A stretch of 64,000 nt of DNA from Taeniopygia guttata (GCF_048771995.1 NC_133060.1:3343501-3407500); one strand, 5' to 3'. Shown: positions 31,908 through 44,450, counted from the stretch's first letter. A program made the numbers and translations. The notes: generated from the letters alone by a model not told the origin.

Positions 31908-33210
31908 CACGGCAACACGAGATGGTGGGAGGAGAAGCTCCTTACTTCAAGGAAACGAGGCCATGGTCAGAGGCAAATTCTCCAGGGGCTGCAGAGCCCT
32001 GTGAGCACAGGGTGACCCTGCACTGGGAGCAGCAGCTGGAGGTTTCTGCACATGGGGAAGGGAATTCCCAGAGCACTCGAGCCTCAACACAAACAAATAT
32101 TCTGCAGTCTCCAGCAACAATTGGCTTTGGGATTTACGCTGTTGCAGCTCTTCTGGCTGTGAGGATGACCTGAAAATGTGAAGCAAGGGCATCAGCTCTT
32201 TCCAATGGCTGTGGCAGCACCAGGGTTTGGGTTTTTTGGTTGGCACAGGAAAATGAGCTGTGAGCAGCATCTGTGCCAGGGAGGAAAGTGCCCCTGGAGC
32301 TGGGGCTGAGAACCCGGGGTCGATGTGAGCACCTGTGGGTGGGAAGGAAGCTGGCAGAGCACTGAGTTTGCTTTTCCTGCAGGCTCGCGCTCTGATCCGG
32401 CACAACGGGCCCCCGCAGCTGCAGGAGCCCGGGCGCCTGTCGGCTCTGCTGCGGGACTGCCTCGAGTGCAGCCTGGAGCCGGACGAGGAGCGGCGCTGCT
32501 CTGCCCAGGAGCTGCTGCAGGTGAATGCCGAGCGGCTGCAGGGGAAGCAGCAGCGCCAGGGAGGGGTTTTCTGGTGGGGCCCTCCGATAGTCTCCAGTCT
32601 CGCTGCGTTCCACACACAAAGCAAGCAGAACCCTCGCCTGGTTTGGCTTGGCAGGGACCTTTCGAGGGCATCTGCACCTGGTGCCCCACAAGGAGCAGGG
32701 CCATCTTCAGGCAGGGCAGGTGCTCAGAGCCCTGCCTGACCTGAGCTTGGATGTTCCCAGGGAGGAGGCACCTCCCACATCTCTGGGCACCTTCTGTCAG
32801 TGTTTCCCCACTCTCCCGGCAAAAGGATTCTGCCCTAGATCTAACCTGAGCCTGCTTCCCTCTCCTGAGTTTCTGACCATTTCCCTTTGTCCTGTTGCAA
32901 CAGAGCCTGTGAGGAAGTTGACTCTGGAAAGTAACGGTTCATTTCTTTCTTTTTTATCCTTTGGGCGGCACCCATTTTTATCATCAGCCAAGCTTCTCTC
33001 CAGCCTGACCCCTCAGATCACCGCAGCAAAGTAACTGAGGGAGCAGCGGAGGAGATGAAGCACTTGAAAACAGCTGTTAGTTACAGTAGTTAGTGAGGAC
33101 AACTAGTTAGTGATGGTAGTTAGCAGTGCTAGTTGGTTATGTTGGTTAGGACACCCTGTTTGTTACAGTTCTTATGACAGCCTGTTTGGCATGGCAGTTT
33201 TTTGAATAAA
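31908..33210 (+). pseudogene. Truncated PAK-like kinase, 3' exons only
   Basis: Three pieces lie in order on the plus strand. About 31914-31957 is the end of the activation-segment exon (EMVGGEAPYFKET), lacking the GT donor expected after it. 32383-32520 is a complete 138-bp exon (CTGCAG acceptor, GTGAAT donor) with the same size and phase as 6702-6839 and ending DEERRCSAQELLQ. 32969-33034 encodes HPFLSSAKLLSSLTPQITA and a TAA, which matches PAK C-termini. The base pair before that last exon reads GG, not AG, so the acceptor appears lost. AATAAA at 33205-33210 would end the transcript. Everything upstream is replaced by the GC-rich 18-bp array. I read this as a 3' fragment of a paralogue. Confidence 0.68.
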
Positions 33211-34181
33211 AACTCTGTTAAACCACAACTCCCTTGGCGTGTCCCTTCCTCCTCCCTCTGTGACTCAGCTGCCCCGAGCAATGTGAGGGGAGAGCGGGCC
33301 CAGCCTCGCCCAGAGCTGAGCCCCAGCAGAGCCCTGGCAGAGCCCAGAGCAGCCTGGGCATCTGCAGAGTCAGCCTGGGAGGAGGCGCTCGGAGCCTTCT
33401 CGGCTGCACCCGACTCTTGGGTACAAACTGCGTGTGCTGGAAAATGCCCCCGGCTCGGCCAGAGGGCAGAAGGGGCCCGGGGAAGGCCCCAGTGCTCCCT
33501 GCAAGGGAAACACCTGCCCTGGGTTTGTTATAAAGGACTATGTAGTTGTGGCTTTTGCTGTGATGTCTTGGCTTCTGCAACTTATTCTTAATCGCAACAA
33601 TTTAGATACAGTACAGCTTGTAATCACTTTTAACATGCGTTTGCTGTAGTATAATTTGTCAGCTTTTTGTGGTCAATGCCCTGGCCCCTGTGTAGCTCAT
33701 ATCCTCAGAACATCATTCATGGATGATAGTTTAGTTTGTGCACAGTGTGAAAAACATACATGATAGCTTTGGCTTTTACAAAATATTGAAGTGGATGCCA
33801 TGTGTTGTGCATTAGAATGTTAACTTTTGCAGAAGTAGCTGTAGTTGTGAAATAATAACTAATGCTTTTCTTTTTGTAACTAACTGACAATAATAACTCA
33901 GAGATATTTGTGAAACAGCCAATGTTGATTTAAAGTACTTGTGGAAGTAGCTAAGACCGTCTGCATGGCCAGATAACGTTTAAGGAACGGGTGTGATGAG
34001 GACCCTGCCGCTGACCCTTCGACTGTCAGTAACTGTCGCCTGCTGATGTGGAAACCCAGGGCACCGGGAATATTTCTCTGTCTGCTCTGGGGTGTCCTGA
34101 CCCTCAGGGGAGCACTGACTTTGACCCTCATTCATGGAGAAAACTTCCAAAGCTTCAAAGTAAGCTAGAAACCACAAAAGT
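33211..34181. other. No gene recognised
   Basis: GC-rich sequence at 33240-33530, then AT-rich sequence with no splice-bounded frame. A short stretch near 33290-33367 resembles 13190-13260 in inverted orientation (CTGAGC/CCCAGCAGAGCCCTGGCAGAG block), suggesting a small dispersed repeat. Nothing else is recognised. Confidence 0.35.
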
Positions 34182-34627
34182 GTGAAATAGATTGTAGAGA
34201 TTGCAGAGAGTAGTGGAGTATGTCATATGGGTGAAAAATTTAGGTTTTAGAATTTTTAGTATGTTATAGATGGGTTCAAGATGGAGGATATAGGGTGTTG
34301 TCTTGAGTTCCCTTCTTCTTTCTTCTTCTTCTTCTTCTCTTTCTTTTTGGGTTTATGTGGTATCCTGTAATTGGGTAGAATAATCTGCATTGTGGGTCTT
34401 TAGGGGTCAGTTACTGGGTTAGAAAGAAAACTAATTTAGGTGTCACTTCTTAATTGGGTAGCTTAGTTTTTGATTAGACTTACAAGGCCTTGTAACAAGA
34501 GATTGTTGGCCATTTTTGTGCTGTTTTCCTGCACGCAGAGTCTGGTGCAGACAGTGTGCTGAAGTTTTGATAAGAATAAACAGAAGCTGAAGACCGAAAA
34601 AGTCCAATGCAGCTCTGGTTCCTGACA
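34182..34627 (+). mobile_element. LTR-like element, plus strand
   Basis: Runs from TGTGAAATAG to GGTTCCTGACA (TG...CA). It contains a CT-rich U3-like tract (34310-34340) and an AATAAAC signal near 34573, followed by a 50-bp U5-like tail. The sequence just after it (ACTTGGGGCCCGCAAACTCC, near 34683) looks like the leader of a retroviral element. No target duplication was found and no gag or pol follows, so it is probably an old LTR plus leader fragment. Confidence 0.5.
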
Positions 34628-35305
34628 CAGAACTGCTCCAGGAGGGTCCCCCTGCCAGGGGAGCCGCCAGGGAGTTGCCCAACTTGGGGCCCGCAAACTC
34701 CCAGCTGAATCGGGGATCAGGGGCTGTTGTGAGGAAGTGACACACAACCCTCAAAACAACAATCCATGATTCCTGCACGGACTCTAGAAAGGCGGGTTGG
34801 GGGTCAAACCAAAAGAGCTCCTGGAAGAAGTAAATGAGTTCAAAGAAATGTTTGAATGTGTATAATCTTTATGAATATGTTTTTGGACAATACAATGGAA
34901 AAAGTAGATAAGAAGAGTTGCTGTGGCTAACCAGTGTGCCTCTGGCCATTGCCAAGCACCCAGCACTGTTATTGATTTGTCTCTAATTATCCCTTCTTAA
35001 AGTTTTAAAAATCGTCTTGCTCATTTTGCCCCTCTTTGGCTTCTTCTCCAGGAGCAGAGGGAGCCGGGGCAGAGACCGCTGTTCCTTCTGCCATCTGCGG
35101 CAAGAGAGAAGCATGAGGGACAGGCCGTTACCTCTCATTTATAACCTCATTCCTCCTCGGATCCACAAATACCACTTCCAAGGAGAAATCAGCAACTCTT
35201 TTAGCGATGGGATTTTAAGTGACTCTGACCAGATTAAAGTGGGTTAACTCAACAGAACTCTATTTGATGAACTCTATGAATTTGATAGTTTTCCCTGGCT
35301 GCTAT
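34628..35305. other. Probable retroviral leader remnant, then no gene recognised
   Basis: The first 200 bp probably continue the element to the left. The remaining sequence up to the duplication border is AT-rich with one TCTCCAGGAGCAGAGGGAGC block. No supported gene. Confidence 0.3.
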
Positions 35306-36746
35306 CAGCTCCCGTGTCCTTCTCTGCACACGCTCCAGCCCCTCGAGGACTTTCTGCTTCAGAGGGGCCCACAAGTGGACACAGCACTCCCAGCCATGGC
35401 CGCAGCGCTGCCCAGCCCAGGGGGACGGTCACTGCCCTGCTCCTGCTGCCCCACTGCTGCTGACGCAGGCCAGGGCATCCTTGGCCTTCTTGGCCACCTG
35501 GCCACACACTGGCCCACCTTCAGCTGCTCTTGACCGGCACCCCTGCGTCCTTTTGGCCCACGCAGCTCCCCCACCACAAAGTTGCCCGCTTGACTTCAAA
35601 TAGAGCATCCCCAGTTCCAAGATGTCCTTCCTCTTCTCAGCAACACAAGACAGCAGTCAAGGACTTGCAGCTTCCCCCCCAGCCTAGGCACTAATGCCAT
35701 TCCCAAAGCTGCAGGCTGTGTGCAGCTGTCCCTGCAGGATGGCCCCAGGGCAGAGCCCAGCCGGGCTCCCCCTGCAGCCCCTGAAGCTTGGGGCAGGCAG
35801 TGGTCCCAGAGCTGAGGTTCACGGGGAGCACCCGCAGCTGTGCCTCGCACTCTGTTGCCGTGTCACCGTGCAGGCTGGCTTGTACGGGGTGAATGTACCA
35901 GCCCTGGTTTGACTGACAGGGGCCTGGCCCATCACAGCTCTCCCAAGGCTGCAGGCATTCCCCAGGCCAGAATCTGAAGGGGCACAGAGATCAAACCAGT
36001 GAAATCATCCAGACTGGGTTTTTCAAAGGCCCTTTAGAAGGAAGGGCTTGAGAATAAACGTGCTCTGTTTGCCACAGGAACGTCGGGGTGAGTGGTCTCT
36101 TTGGCTCCAACCCACTTTCCTCCCCGTGCCAGCGTTACCCACTCCCTCACACGTCCCCCCCGTGCCTTCCCACTGCCTTGTCCTGTCAGGGCTTCCGCAG
36201 CCCCTCATCCCTTCGTGGCCCCGTCCCCTCAGGCTCTCCCCAGCCCGGCCAACCTGCCCGGCAGCAGCGCCGCAGCCCCACAGGAGCTCCAGAGGAGCCC
36301 ATCCAGAGGCACCTGGGAGCCCTCAGCAATCCAGGCAGCAACACACGGGCAGGAGGACACGGATGGCGCTTCCTGCCTGGGACAGGGCTTGTGGCCATCT
36401 CCAGGCACCGCTCTCACAGAGATCCCCACAGCTCCAGCCCCTGCCCATCTGCTCTGTCAGCAGCACAAAGGCTTTGGCAGAACCACCAAAGGCCAAGGGG
36501 CTTCTGGCCATTTTCCCTGCAACCCTGCATGCCTGGGCAGCTTGCTGAGCCAGGGATCCCTTTTGTCCCTCTTCCCCTAGACCCTGCAGAGCCTGGGCAG
36601 CAAAAGAAAGATCCTGGGAGTCTGTCTATTACAACACATCCTATATTTATATGCTAAAGTAAAACAAAGAGAAAGAAAAGAACAATCTTAAAGACACGAA
36701 ACATTCCTGCTGGCTCGGGCGGCCCCAGCAGACAGAGCCTCTGGGA

Positions 36747-39700
36747 TCAGCTCTCTGCAGAGCTCCAGCAGCGCAGCCAGCCGAGCCCCGACAGACGAGG
36801 CCGTCTCCTCCATGCCCTGCGGAGCCGATCATGCAGGTTGTCAAAGATGGAGTATGGAGCTCTCTCTGCTTCCTGGAGGACGTACAATGTTTGAACTGCC
36901 AGGCTTCCGACAGGGACACTGATGTCATTGGCCATGCCTTCAAGGGCTGAAAGAGAGAGGAACAGAGCCATGGTCAGTTCCCACATCTGAGGGGACCCGA
37001 GGGGACTCTGTGCCAGGGCCATCCCAGCCGGCTCTGGCCATGGCCAGCAGGGAGCAGGGACCAGCTGGATCAGCCCGAAGCTGCTGGCCAGGAATCCCCC
37101 AGGTGCCCTGAAACCTCTGTGTGCTCTGCCCACGCCGGCCCTGGTCCGCACAGGGAGCAGAGCCCTCCGCAGCCGGGGCAGGGCTCGCAGCTCCCCGCCA
37201 GCCCCCGCTGGCAGCCCGCTGCCCTCACTCACCCTCAGAGATGAGCTGGAGCTCTTCCTTCCTCCCCCTCAGGTACCGCCCGGCCGTCCCTGGGAACACA
37301 GAGCCTGTCAGGCCCGGCGGCACAGCTCCCTGCCAGCGGCGCTGCCAGCCCTGTGCCCACACGGCCTCCTGGCCCGGCTCGTGGCTCACCCATGAACCTG
37401 ACGGCCGCCTCTCGCAGGGGCTCCTGTGGGCTCTGCAGGTAGGGCAGGGCCCGGCGCAGGTGCTCGGCCACGCTGCTGCTGTCCTCTGCCAGCTGCAGAG
37501 AGCGGCAGGAGGGAAGGGTTGGCCCCGCAGCCCCGCCGGGCCGGGGCTCCATGGGCATCCGGCTCGGGCCGCAGGAGCCTGGAGCAGAGCCCGCGCGGCC
37601 TCGGGCTGCAGCAGCGGGCAGGGGCACAGCTGCCAGCCCGCACACCGAGCACCGCGCTCAGGGGGCTTCTCCAGGCTGGGGCTGCGGCTTCCCGGCCCTC
37701 CTTACCAGGCACTCGGTGAACTTCCACGGCTTCTGGTTCTTCAGCAGCTTTTCGAGATCCCTCTGCTTCAGGAACTCGGCCGCACAAAGCAGCGTTTCCT
37801 GAGAAGCCTGGAGAGCAGCAGAGACGCCGAGATGGCCCCACAGCCCAGGGCACAGGACCCGTCCCTGTGCCAGGGCCTGGAGGAGGCTGCAGCCTGCGAG
37901 GTGCCAGGGCAGGAGCAGCCCAGCCCCTGCCAGGGGAACAGCAGCAGCTGCCGAGTCCTCACCTCTGCCACTCGCTGGTTCTCATCATGGCAGTGGAAGG
38001 AGAGTGGCAGCAGGCTCTGGCGCACGTGTGCCTTCAGGGCCTTTTTTTCCTCTTCCGGAAAATGATCCAGCATGTCTCGGAAGATAAACATGGAGCTCAA
38101 CTGCACCTGGCTATCCTCCTGTATGAAAGGAAGGAAGAAAGACCTCAGCGTCAGCTGCTTCAGGCCCAGCTGGGCACAGCCTGTAAGTGCACAGGGCACA
38201 AAGTGTGCGGGTAGCACCCGCTGGCCGTGGCTGGAGGCGCAGAGCCTTACGTTGTCAAAGAGTGGCAGGAGCGCCTCAGCCAGCTGCAGGGCGAGGGTGC
38301 TGGTTATTGGGGCACCATTGCAGAGAAATACAGCTCTGAGGAGAACCGCGGTCATCCTGAGCATGACGCCGTCATTTTCCTACAGGAGCTCCACGAGCCT
38401 TTCATGCAGGCTCCACATCCTTATGGCCATCTACTTGTGGAACACAAGTGTGTGAAACACCACCCTGCTGCCACAGGGCCCAGGGGCCAAAGGCCTGTGC
38501 CAAAGCACTGGGGCAGCTGCAGCAGGAGGCAGGAGAGCTGGCAGCAGCTGCCTCAGTGCCCCAAGGCCAGCCGAGCCCCAGGGACTGCCTTCCCCAGCCC
38601 CACGCTGGCAGCACGGCTTCAGCCCCTGCGCTCTTCTCACCGAGACACTGGTGGTGCCGAGCACCACGAGGCCTCTGAGTGCCAAGCGACGCCTCCCCCT
38701 GCACTCGCTCTGCAGGTTCTTTGACAAGAACTCCAGGACGCTGTCACGGCATTCACTCAGGTTCAGGCGCTCCAGGATCTGAAAGGCACAGGGCAGTGAC
38801 GGGGGAGCGGCCGGCGGGAGCCCAGAACCGCACAGGGCCGGGCCCAGGCAGCAGCACAGGGCGCGGGCTCCGTCCCAGGCACTGCGGCCAAGAGAGGGCA
38901 GAGAGCCGGGAGGCAGCTCAGCGAGGCAGCGCTGGCCTTCAGGCTCACCTCCACAAGGAAGGCCAGGGCGGCCAAATCCCGGCATGGCGTGTCTTTGCTG
39001 AGCAGCCCGAGCAGCTGGAATGCAATCGCGGAACACACGGCTTCGGATGCACGGTGCATTTCTCTGACAGGAGGAAATAGGAGCCAAACCCCTGAGCCAG
39101 CGGGGGCAAACCTCTCCCAGGACTGCCTCCCAGAGGTCTGGCCTTTCTCCAGCACCCTGCAAGGGGCAGCTGAGCCCTCTGGGAGGTTGCTGCTCTTGGG
39201 CACGCTCCTCTCCCAGCCTTTTGCAGCCTCCTTGGCTGCCCCTTGGTGACAAGGGCTTCTGGCCCACGGCCACGGGGACTGTGTGGGGCACCTCGGGCAC
39301 AGGGCACACATGCCAGGGACAGCTGGGGAGCAGGGGGTCTCACCTGGCCAGCACGCCCACAGCACAGTGGTGGGTGTCAGCACAGAGCAGTGTGTCCCAG
39401 CCACCCTTGTCTTCCATGGCCACCACCACATCCTCATTGTGCAGTCGGCAGAGCAGGGCCTTCAGGGTCTGCACTGCAAACCTGTGTGCAGAGCAGAGCC
39501 CAGGTCACACTGGGAGCACTGGCCCCTGCCCAGGGATGTGGCAAGGACAGGAGGACTGGCATGGAGCACCTGCTGGGGTTGGTGGCAAGGCCGTGTTGCT
39601 GCTGGCATCCCTTCCAGTAGGTATCGACCTCCTCTGGCATATCCAGAGTGCTGAAGAGCACTTGGAAGAGCAGATGCACAAAGAGGCAGGGGAAATACAC

Positions 39701-41689
39701 GGTGACTACATGTGGCACACAGGGCAGCTGGAGGATCTTCCACATCACCACGGTTGCCTGCAAAGGACAGAGCAGCCCGAGACAGCGCTCAGTGCCGAGG
39801 TGTCCGTGTGGCAGGGCCCAGTACGGGAGGGAGAGGCCCGGAGAGACGAAGGGGGAGCACCGAAGGGGGAGCACCGGGCCTGGTGGCCCTGAAGCTGCCC
39901 CGAGGCCAGGTTTCAGCCCAGCGCCGGAGGCAGGGAGACGCCGTGGGGGAGGGAGGATGGAGAGCTGCTGGAGGGGTGGCCTTGGGGCCAGCAAAGGCAG
40001 AAACTCACAGCCAGGGCAAGGACAGCCGTGTGGTCCCCATCGGAGGTGCACGTGCTGTGCTCTGGCCAGCTCCCCAGCACCTCGAGGAGTACGAGCATGG
40101 CCGGCTCTGCAGTCCTGGGCGAGCACATGATGCTCTTCCACATGGCCAAAGCAGCTCTGTGGGGTCAGAGCTCTGTCTCAGAGGAGTCTGGGACACAGCA
40201 GCGTGGCCTGGGTGGCAGCGGGGAGCTGAGCTGCTCTGCCAGCCCTGCCTCTGCCCACTGCCCCTCACTGGCAGCACGCAGGCAGCCCAGCCCTGTGGGG
40301 ACTGGCCCCTGAGGGGCAGGGGGGAAGCATGGCAGCACGCTGCGGGGCTGGCAGGGGCCAGGGCTGGCAAAGGGAGCAGCCAGAGGGCCCTGGAATTCTC
40401 TGTTGGTCAGACACCTGGGACAGGCTGTACAGGGTGAAGGGCTGCTGAGCCTTGTGGACACGTGGGCCCCGTACCTGTCACACACCGGGGCCACACGCAG
40501 GAGAGCCATCACCACGTCACAGGGCTGTGCCTCTGCCAGATCCAGAAGGGGCCTGTACAGATTGTACTCAGGAAACTCATTGGCCACGAGGATGTACCTC
40601 ACCATGGCGGGCACCTGGAGAAGGCAGGGGAGACTTGGAAAGCTGCCAGAGGAAGGAATGTGCCCAGCTGCCCCAGAGAAGTGCTTCCCTTGCCACCACA
40701 CTGCCATGGCCTCAAAGGCTTCCAGGGAGCAGCAGGCGTGGCTTGGGAGGCCACGCAATTGCTGGGAGGATCAAACCCAGGCCACAGGCTGCTCACTTGC
40801 TTTGGGCTGGAAGGACCCTCCTCCACAAGCATATCCAGCAGGGCAGCACTGGTCTTGGTTTTGAAGATGGGAGAGTACGCTCTGACCACAGTGCCCACGA
40901 CGCTGCTCTCTTCCTCCCGAATCCTCTTCATGAATTTGCAAACCATCTGTAGCAGAAGGGCAAGAAGCCCGGGATGTTGCATGGAGTGCTCCGAGCACAG
41001 TGCTGGGCTGAGCAGTGCCAGCAGGCCCAGCCCAGGTGGGGATGGCTGCAGGTACCTGCGCTGTTCTGCGGAAGTGGCCACGGGTGCGTTCCTGCTCTCG
41101 TGTGCGCTGCACGGCTGCACCTGGCAAAGAGCGAGCGCAGCCCGAGCTGAGGGGCTGCGGGAGAGGCCGGAGAACACAGCCCAGCCCTGCGCTGCCCAGG
41201 CAGGGACAGCCCCGCGCCGCCCCAGGGCATGGAGCACGGCTGTGGGGTGTCTGCCCGGCCCCTATTCCATCCTGTCCATGGGCATGGCGCCAGGGGATGG
41301 GATGGGATGGGATGGGATGGGATGGGATGGGATGGCATGGGATGGGATGGGATGGGATGGGATGGCATGGCATGGCATGGCATGGCATGGCATGGCATGG
41401 CATGGCATGGGATGGCATGGCATGGCATGGCATGGCATGGCATGGCATGGCATGGCATGGCATGGCATGGCATGGCATGGCATGGCATGGCATGGCATGG
41501 GGCCAAGCTGGCTGCAGGCACCAGCCCTGTGGCCCAGCTCTGCTACTCACCCTTCTGCAGTGGCTGGAACTGCTCCACCTCTTCAGGCTGCTGTGCTGGG
41601 GCAGCTCCAGGGCCTTCTTTCTCCTCCTTCCCCCAGGCCAGCTTGGGCACACTCACAGGTCTGTGCTCTGCGTCACTGCCTGGATTCAT
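36747..41689 (-). CDS. MROH-family (maestro heat-like repeat) protein, right copy, intact
   Basis: Fifteen minus-strand exons, all with GT/AG borders and compatible phases: 41551-41689 (ATG at 41689), 41056-41120, 40797-40946, 40475-40614, 40009-40156, 39570-39757, 39344-39481, 38949-39063, 38641-38778, 38251-38430, 37963-38118, 37706-37807, 37390-37492, 37233-37289 and 36747-36946. They sum to 2019 bp, 672 codons plus TGA. The product is almost entirely helical repeats of the MROH (HEAT-like) type; diagnostic blocks are [14 protein letters not shown] (exon 4), [10 protein letters not shown] (exon 5), [20 protein letters not shown] (exon 11) and a [12 protein letters not shown] tail (exon 15). 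An acidic, Pro/Gln-rich N-terminus precedes the repeats. Molecular function of this family is poorly known; a scaffold role is inference. Exon 4 has lost three codons (in frame) relative to the left copy. Closest named relatives are probably MROH7/MROH2B-like avian genes. Confidence 0.87.
41296..41501. repeat. Pentanucleotide satellite (GGGAT)n/(GGCAT)n in MROH intron 1, right copy
   Basis: ATGGG units followed by mainly ATGGC units, as in the left copy but with a different order of the two unit types. Stop-free frames across it are artefacts of the period. Confidence 0.95.
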
Positions 41690-42111
41690 GGCTACTTGCA
41701 GAAGGTGAAAAGAAAAAGGTCCGAGTCAGCAAGTGCTGCAGTCGTGCCTTGAGGGCACCTGCCAGAGTGAAGTCTTGGCAAGGCTACAGGACAGCGAGTC
41801 CTGCACTCTGGTCTTGGGGGCTCCAGCCACAAGGACAGGAGACTCCTGTCAAGGAAAGTGCAAAGCAAATGCCACGGTCTGCCCTCGAGGGCAGCTGCAG
41901 AAGAGATGCCTTGGGAAGGCCAGGGGTCACCAAGTGCTCCTGTCTGGCCACAAGCTCACCTGCAGGAGTAATACCTCGGGAAAGCTCCGGATCAGCAAGG
42001 AACGAGTGGCTGTGCCAAGGCTCCTTACAGCACCGCTCTCTCCGTCCTGTCTCGTCGCGTGCACAGAGCACTGTGGAGTAGCCTTGTCACTGCCAACACC
42101 TATGCTACAGC

Positions 42112-42260
42112 ATGTCACAAAGGGCCCTTGGATACCCTGTCCTGTTCCATTCCATGGTGACCATGCTGCACCGTGTCACAAAGGGCCCTTGAATACCCTG
42201 TCGCGTTCCATTCCACGGTGACCATGCTGCACCGTGTCACAAAGCGCCCCTGCACACTCT
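42112..42260. repeat. 61-bp tandem repeat, three copies
   Basis: Units start at 42112, 42173 and 42234, with the last one partial and more diverged (AAAGCGCCCC). It is the counterpart of the four-unit array at 20381-20600. Confidence 0.92.
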
Positions 42261-42287
42261 GCCACCTGCCCTGGGGCCACCCCCAGC

Positions 42288-42760
42288 CCCCCAGAGTGGC
42301 CCAGGTTGGAAGGAATGCCTTGCCCCAGGTGTGTCAGACAGCCCAACAGGATCTTTAGGAACGGCTCAGACCATCAGCAAACGCTGCCCTGCTCTGCGGG
42401 CTCAGAGCAGCAGGAGCCCCCAGGGCTGCCGACGCAGCCGCGGCGGGAAGGGCACGGGGCCCTGCACAGAAGCTGGCACGGCCTCCTCGGGACACGTCCC
42501 ACATGGTGGCCATCCTAAGCACGGCCGTGTGACACAGACCAGGAACGTGTGGGCCAGGGCAGGAATGCTGCTCTGAGCCTGGGGCCCGGGGAGCGCTGAC
42601 ATCAGCCGCTGAGGCACAGTCCCCGCCGAAGCAGAGTTCCCCCGAGCCCTGGCAGCACCGGTGCCCGTCTGCTGCCCCAGAAACCTGTGCCCCAAAAGGG
42701 CTTCTCTGCCAGAGGGCAGCCAAAGCTGGTGTGTGTTGCAGCATTTTTCAGAGGAAGAGG
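42288..42760. other. No gene recognised
   Basis: GC-rich sequence between the duplication border and the next LTR-like element. Minus-strand frames are open for about 120-130 codons but have low-complexity Ala/Gly/Pro content and no splice or family support. Confidence 0.35.
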
Positions 42761-42829
42761 ACATGAGTTATGAGATTTGAGCTACTCCAGCCTAGGCCTC
42801 AGATTTGGGCCTTGTGAGACCTTCAAGCC

Positions 42830-43140
42830 TCTGACGCAGTTAGAAATTCAGAGCTTGTGGCGCAGATAAAAATAGTATTAAGGTGTAACGGGGACCACTG
42901 GGCTGCCTGGGTGTGAATTAGTATATGTTTATAGTGTAAGGCTCAAGCCACTTTAAGGAAAAGGTAAACATTGTTAGCCTAGCAATCAGAGTGCCTTTGT
43001 TTCTGTAAACTATGTAGAAGCTTATATAAACTACCATCTTATCTTGAATAAACGGAGAACGTTTGATTAACCACATTGGTTCAGATCTGCGTTTGTCTTG
43101 TCCAGTTTCCCGTTTTCCTGAGATTCCCTGACTTTTGGTG
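42830..43140 (+). mobile_element. LTR-like element, plus strand
   Basis: A TATA box (CTTATATAAAC near 43020) is followed 15-20 bp later by AATAAACGG (near 43044) and about 80 bp of U5-like sequence, then CTTTTGGTGTGCACTGGGGG, which resembles the start of a retroviral leader. The 5' limit is uncertain and no gag or pol follows. Probably an old LTR fragment. Confidence 0.45.
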
Positions 43141-44450
43141 TGCACTGGGGGCTGTGCTCCGTCCTACAGGGGCTGTTGGTGCGTGTCAGATGTTGTTGCT
43201 CCTTCCCGGAATGATTTTTTCATGGAAGGGATTAGCAGTAGCACAGAAACACGAACCGCTACTCAACTTCACAGGACAAAGAGAATCTACTGAAACACTG
43301 CCATGTTTCCTTGTGCTTTTGGTGACAGAGACAGGGAATGGGGACAGGGTCCAGGAATGGGCACAGGAAATAGGACTGGGAATGGGGACAGGGACAGGGA
43401 ATACTGAACAGGGATCAAGAATGGGGTCCGGAGTTGGATGGGAACAGGACGGGAACGGGATAGGGTGGACATGGGAACAGGCAGGGGCAAGGGGAGTATG
43501 GAAGGGGAGTATGGAATGGGGCAGCCACTGCAGGGGGACGAGGCGTTGGGATGGGGGCACATGGGGACAGTTCCAGGGCAGGGGGTCCTTGACCAGCTGC
43601 CCAGAACCTCCACCAGGATCTCCCAGTGCAAGTGGAGCCGCTCAGCCTGGGGTGCCCAAAACCCTGAGCAACTCCCAGGTCCCTCCCAGGAACCCTCAAG
43701 TCCCTCAAACCCAGCATCCCCCACATCCCCTGCAAGATCCCCCCCATGTCCCCATCCTTGTCTTAGCTCAACATGTTTATCGGCAGTGTCACAGCGGGGC
43801 AGCTCCCAGTGTCCCCAGCAGGTCACAGTGTCCAGTGCAGCCCGTGCCAGCGGTCACTGCGCACACGGGGCAGGCTGGGCTGGACAGGGGACGGGGCAGA
43901 AACGCTGCCCCGGGACTGGGGTCTCCCCCTGCCTCTGGGGCCCAGCCCCTGCTGGGAGCGCCTTGGGCAGGGCACGGGGCTGCTGCTGGGCCAGGGGGAC
44001 AGGCCGTGTCCCCTGTCCCCTGCTGCTGGGCCAGGGGGACAGGCCGTGCCCCCTGTCCCCTGCTGCTGGGCCAGGGGGACAGGCCGTGCCCCCTGACAGC
44101 TCCCCAGGCCCCTCTGATGCCTGTCCCTCGTCCCTGTGGCTCCTGTCCCCACCACTCCCCACCACCTTCACTCCCCCCTTCAAAGCCCTACTCAACCCCA
44201 TCACAGTGACCTCTGGAAAGAAAGAATGAATGAAGGAAAGGAAGTGTTGTCTGTTCACCCTGGATGGATGTCAGGCACCCACCAAAGCTGCTCTCTGACT
44301 CCCCTCCAGAGATGGACAGGAGAGAGAAAACAGAATGAAGGCTTCATGGGTTGAGCTAAGGACTGGGACAGATCACTCAGCAAATGCCATCATGGGCAAA
44401 ACATTTTCAAAATTGGAGATATTAATGGAATTTATTGCTATCTGGATCAG
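43141..44450. other. No gene recognised; GGGACAGG-rich and repeat-bearing sequence
   Basis: 43320-43500 is rich in GGGAACAGGGA-type imperfect repeats. 43620-44220 is C-rich with no supported exon. The long open plus-strand frames here have skewed Pro/Gly/Gln composition and no family resemblance. Confidence 0.35.
43978..44097. repeat. 40-bp tandem repeat, three copies
   Basis: TGCTGCTGGGCCAGGGGGAC starts at 43981, 44021 and 44061, an exact 40-bp period with one C/T difference between units. Confidence 0.9.

Larger units (their letters stand above)
35306..42287. repeat. Segmental duplication, right copy (MROH segment)
   Basis: Direct counterpart of 12157-20618. The left border lies in the minus-oriented CR1 fragment (35306-35590) and the right border after the 61-bp repeat at CCTGGGGCCACCCCCAG. 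It lacks the 1.2-kb insert of the left copy and has three rather than four 61-bp units. Matching introns have nearly the same length, so the copies arose as one DNA-level event, not by retroposition. Confidence 0.9.

Noticed and set aside
40462-42081. 539-codon plus-strand frame
   Set aside because: Same artefact as in the left copy: antisense of MROH exons plus ATGGS repeats.
43076-44229. Long plus-strand frames with Gly/Thr/Pro-rich composition
   Set aside because: Span an LTR-like end and simple GGGACAGG and 40-bp repeats; no homologue recognised and no splice logic.
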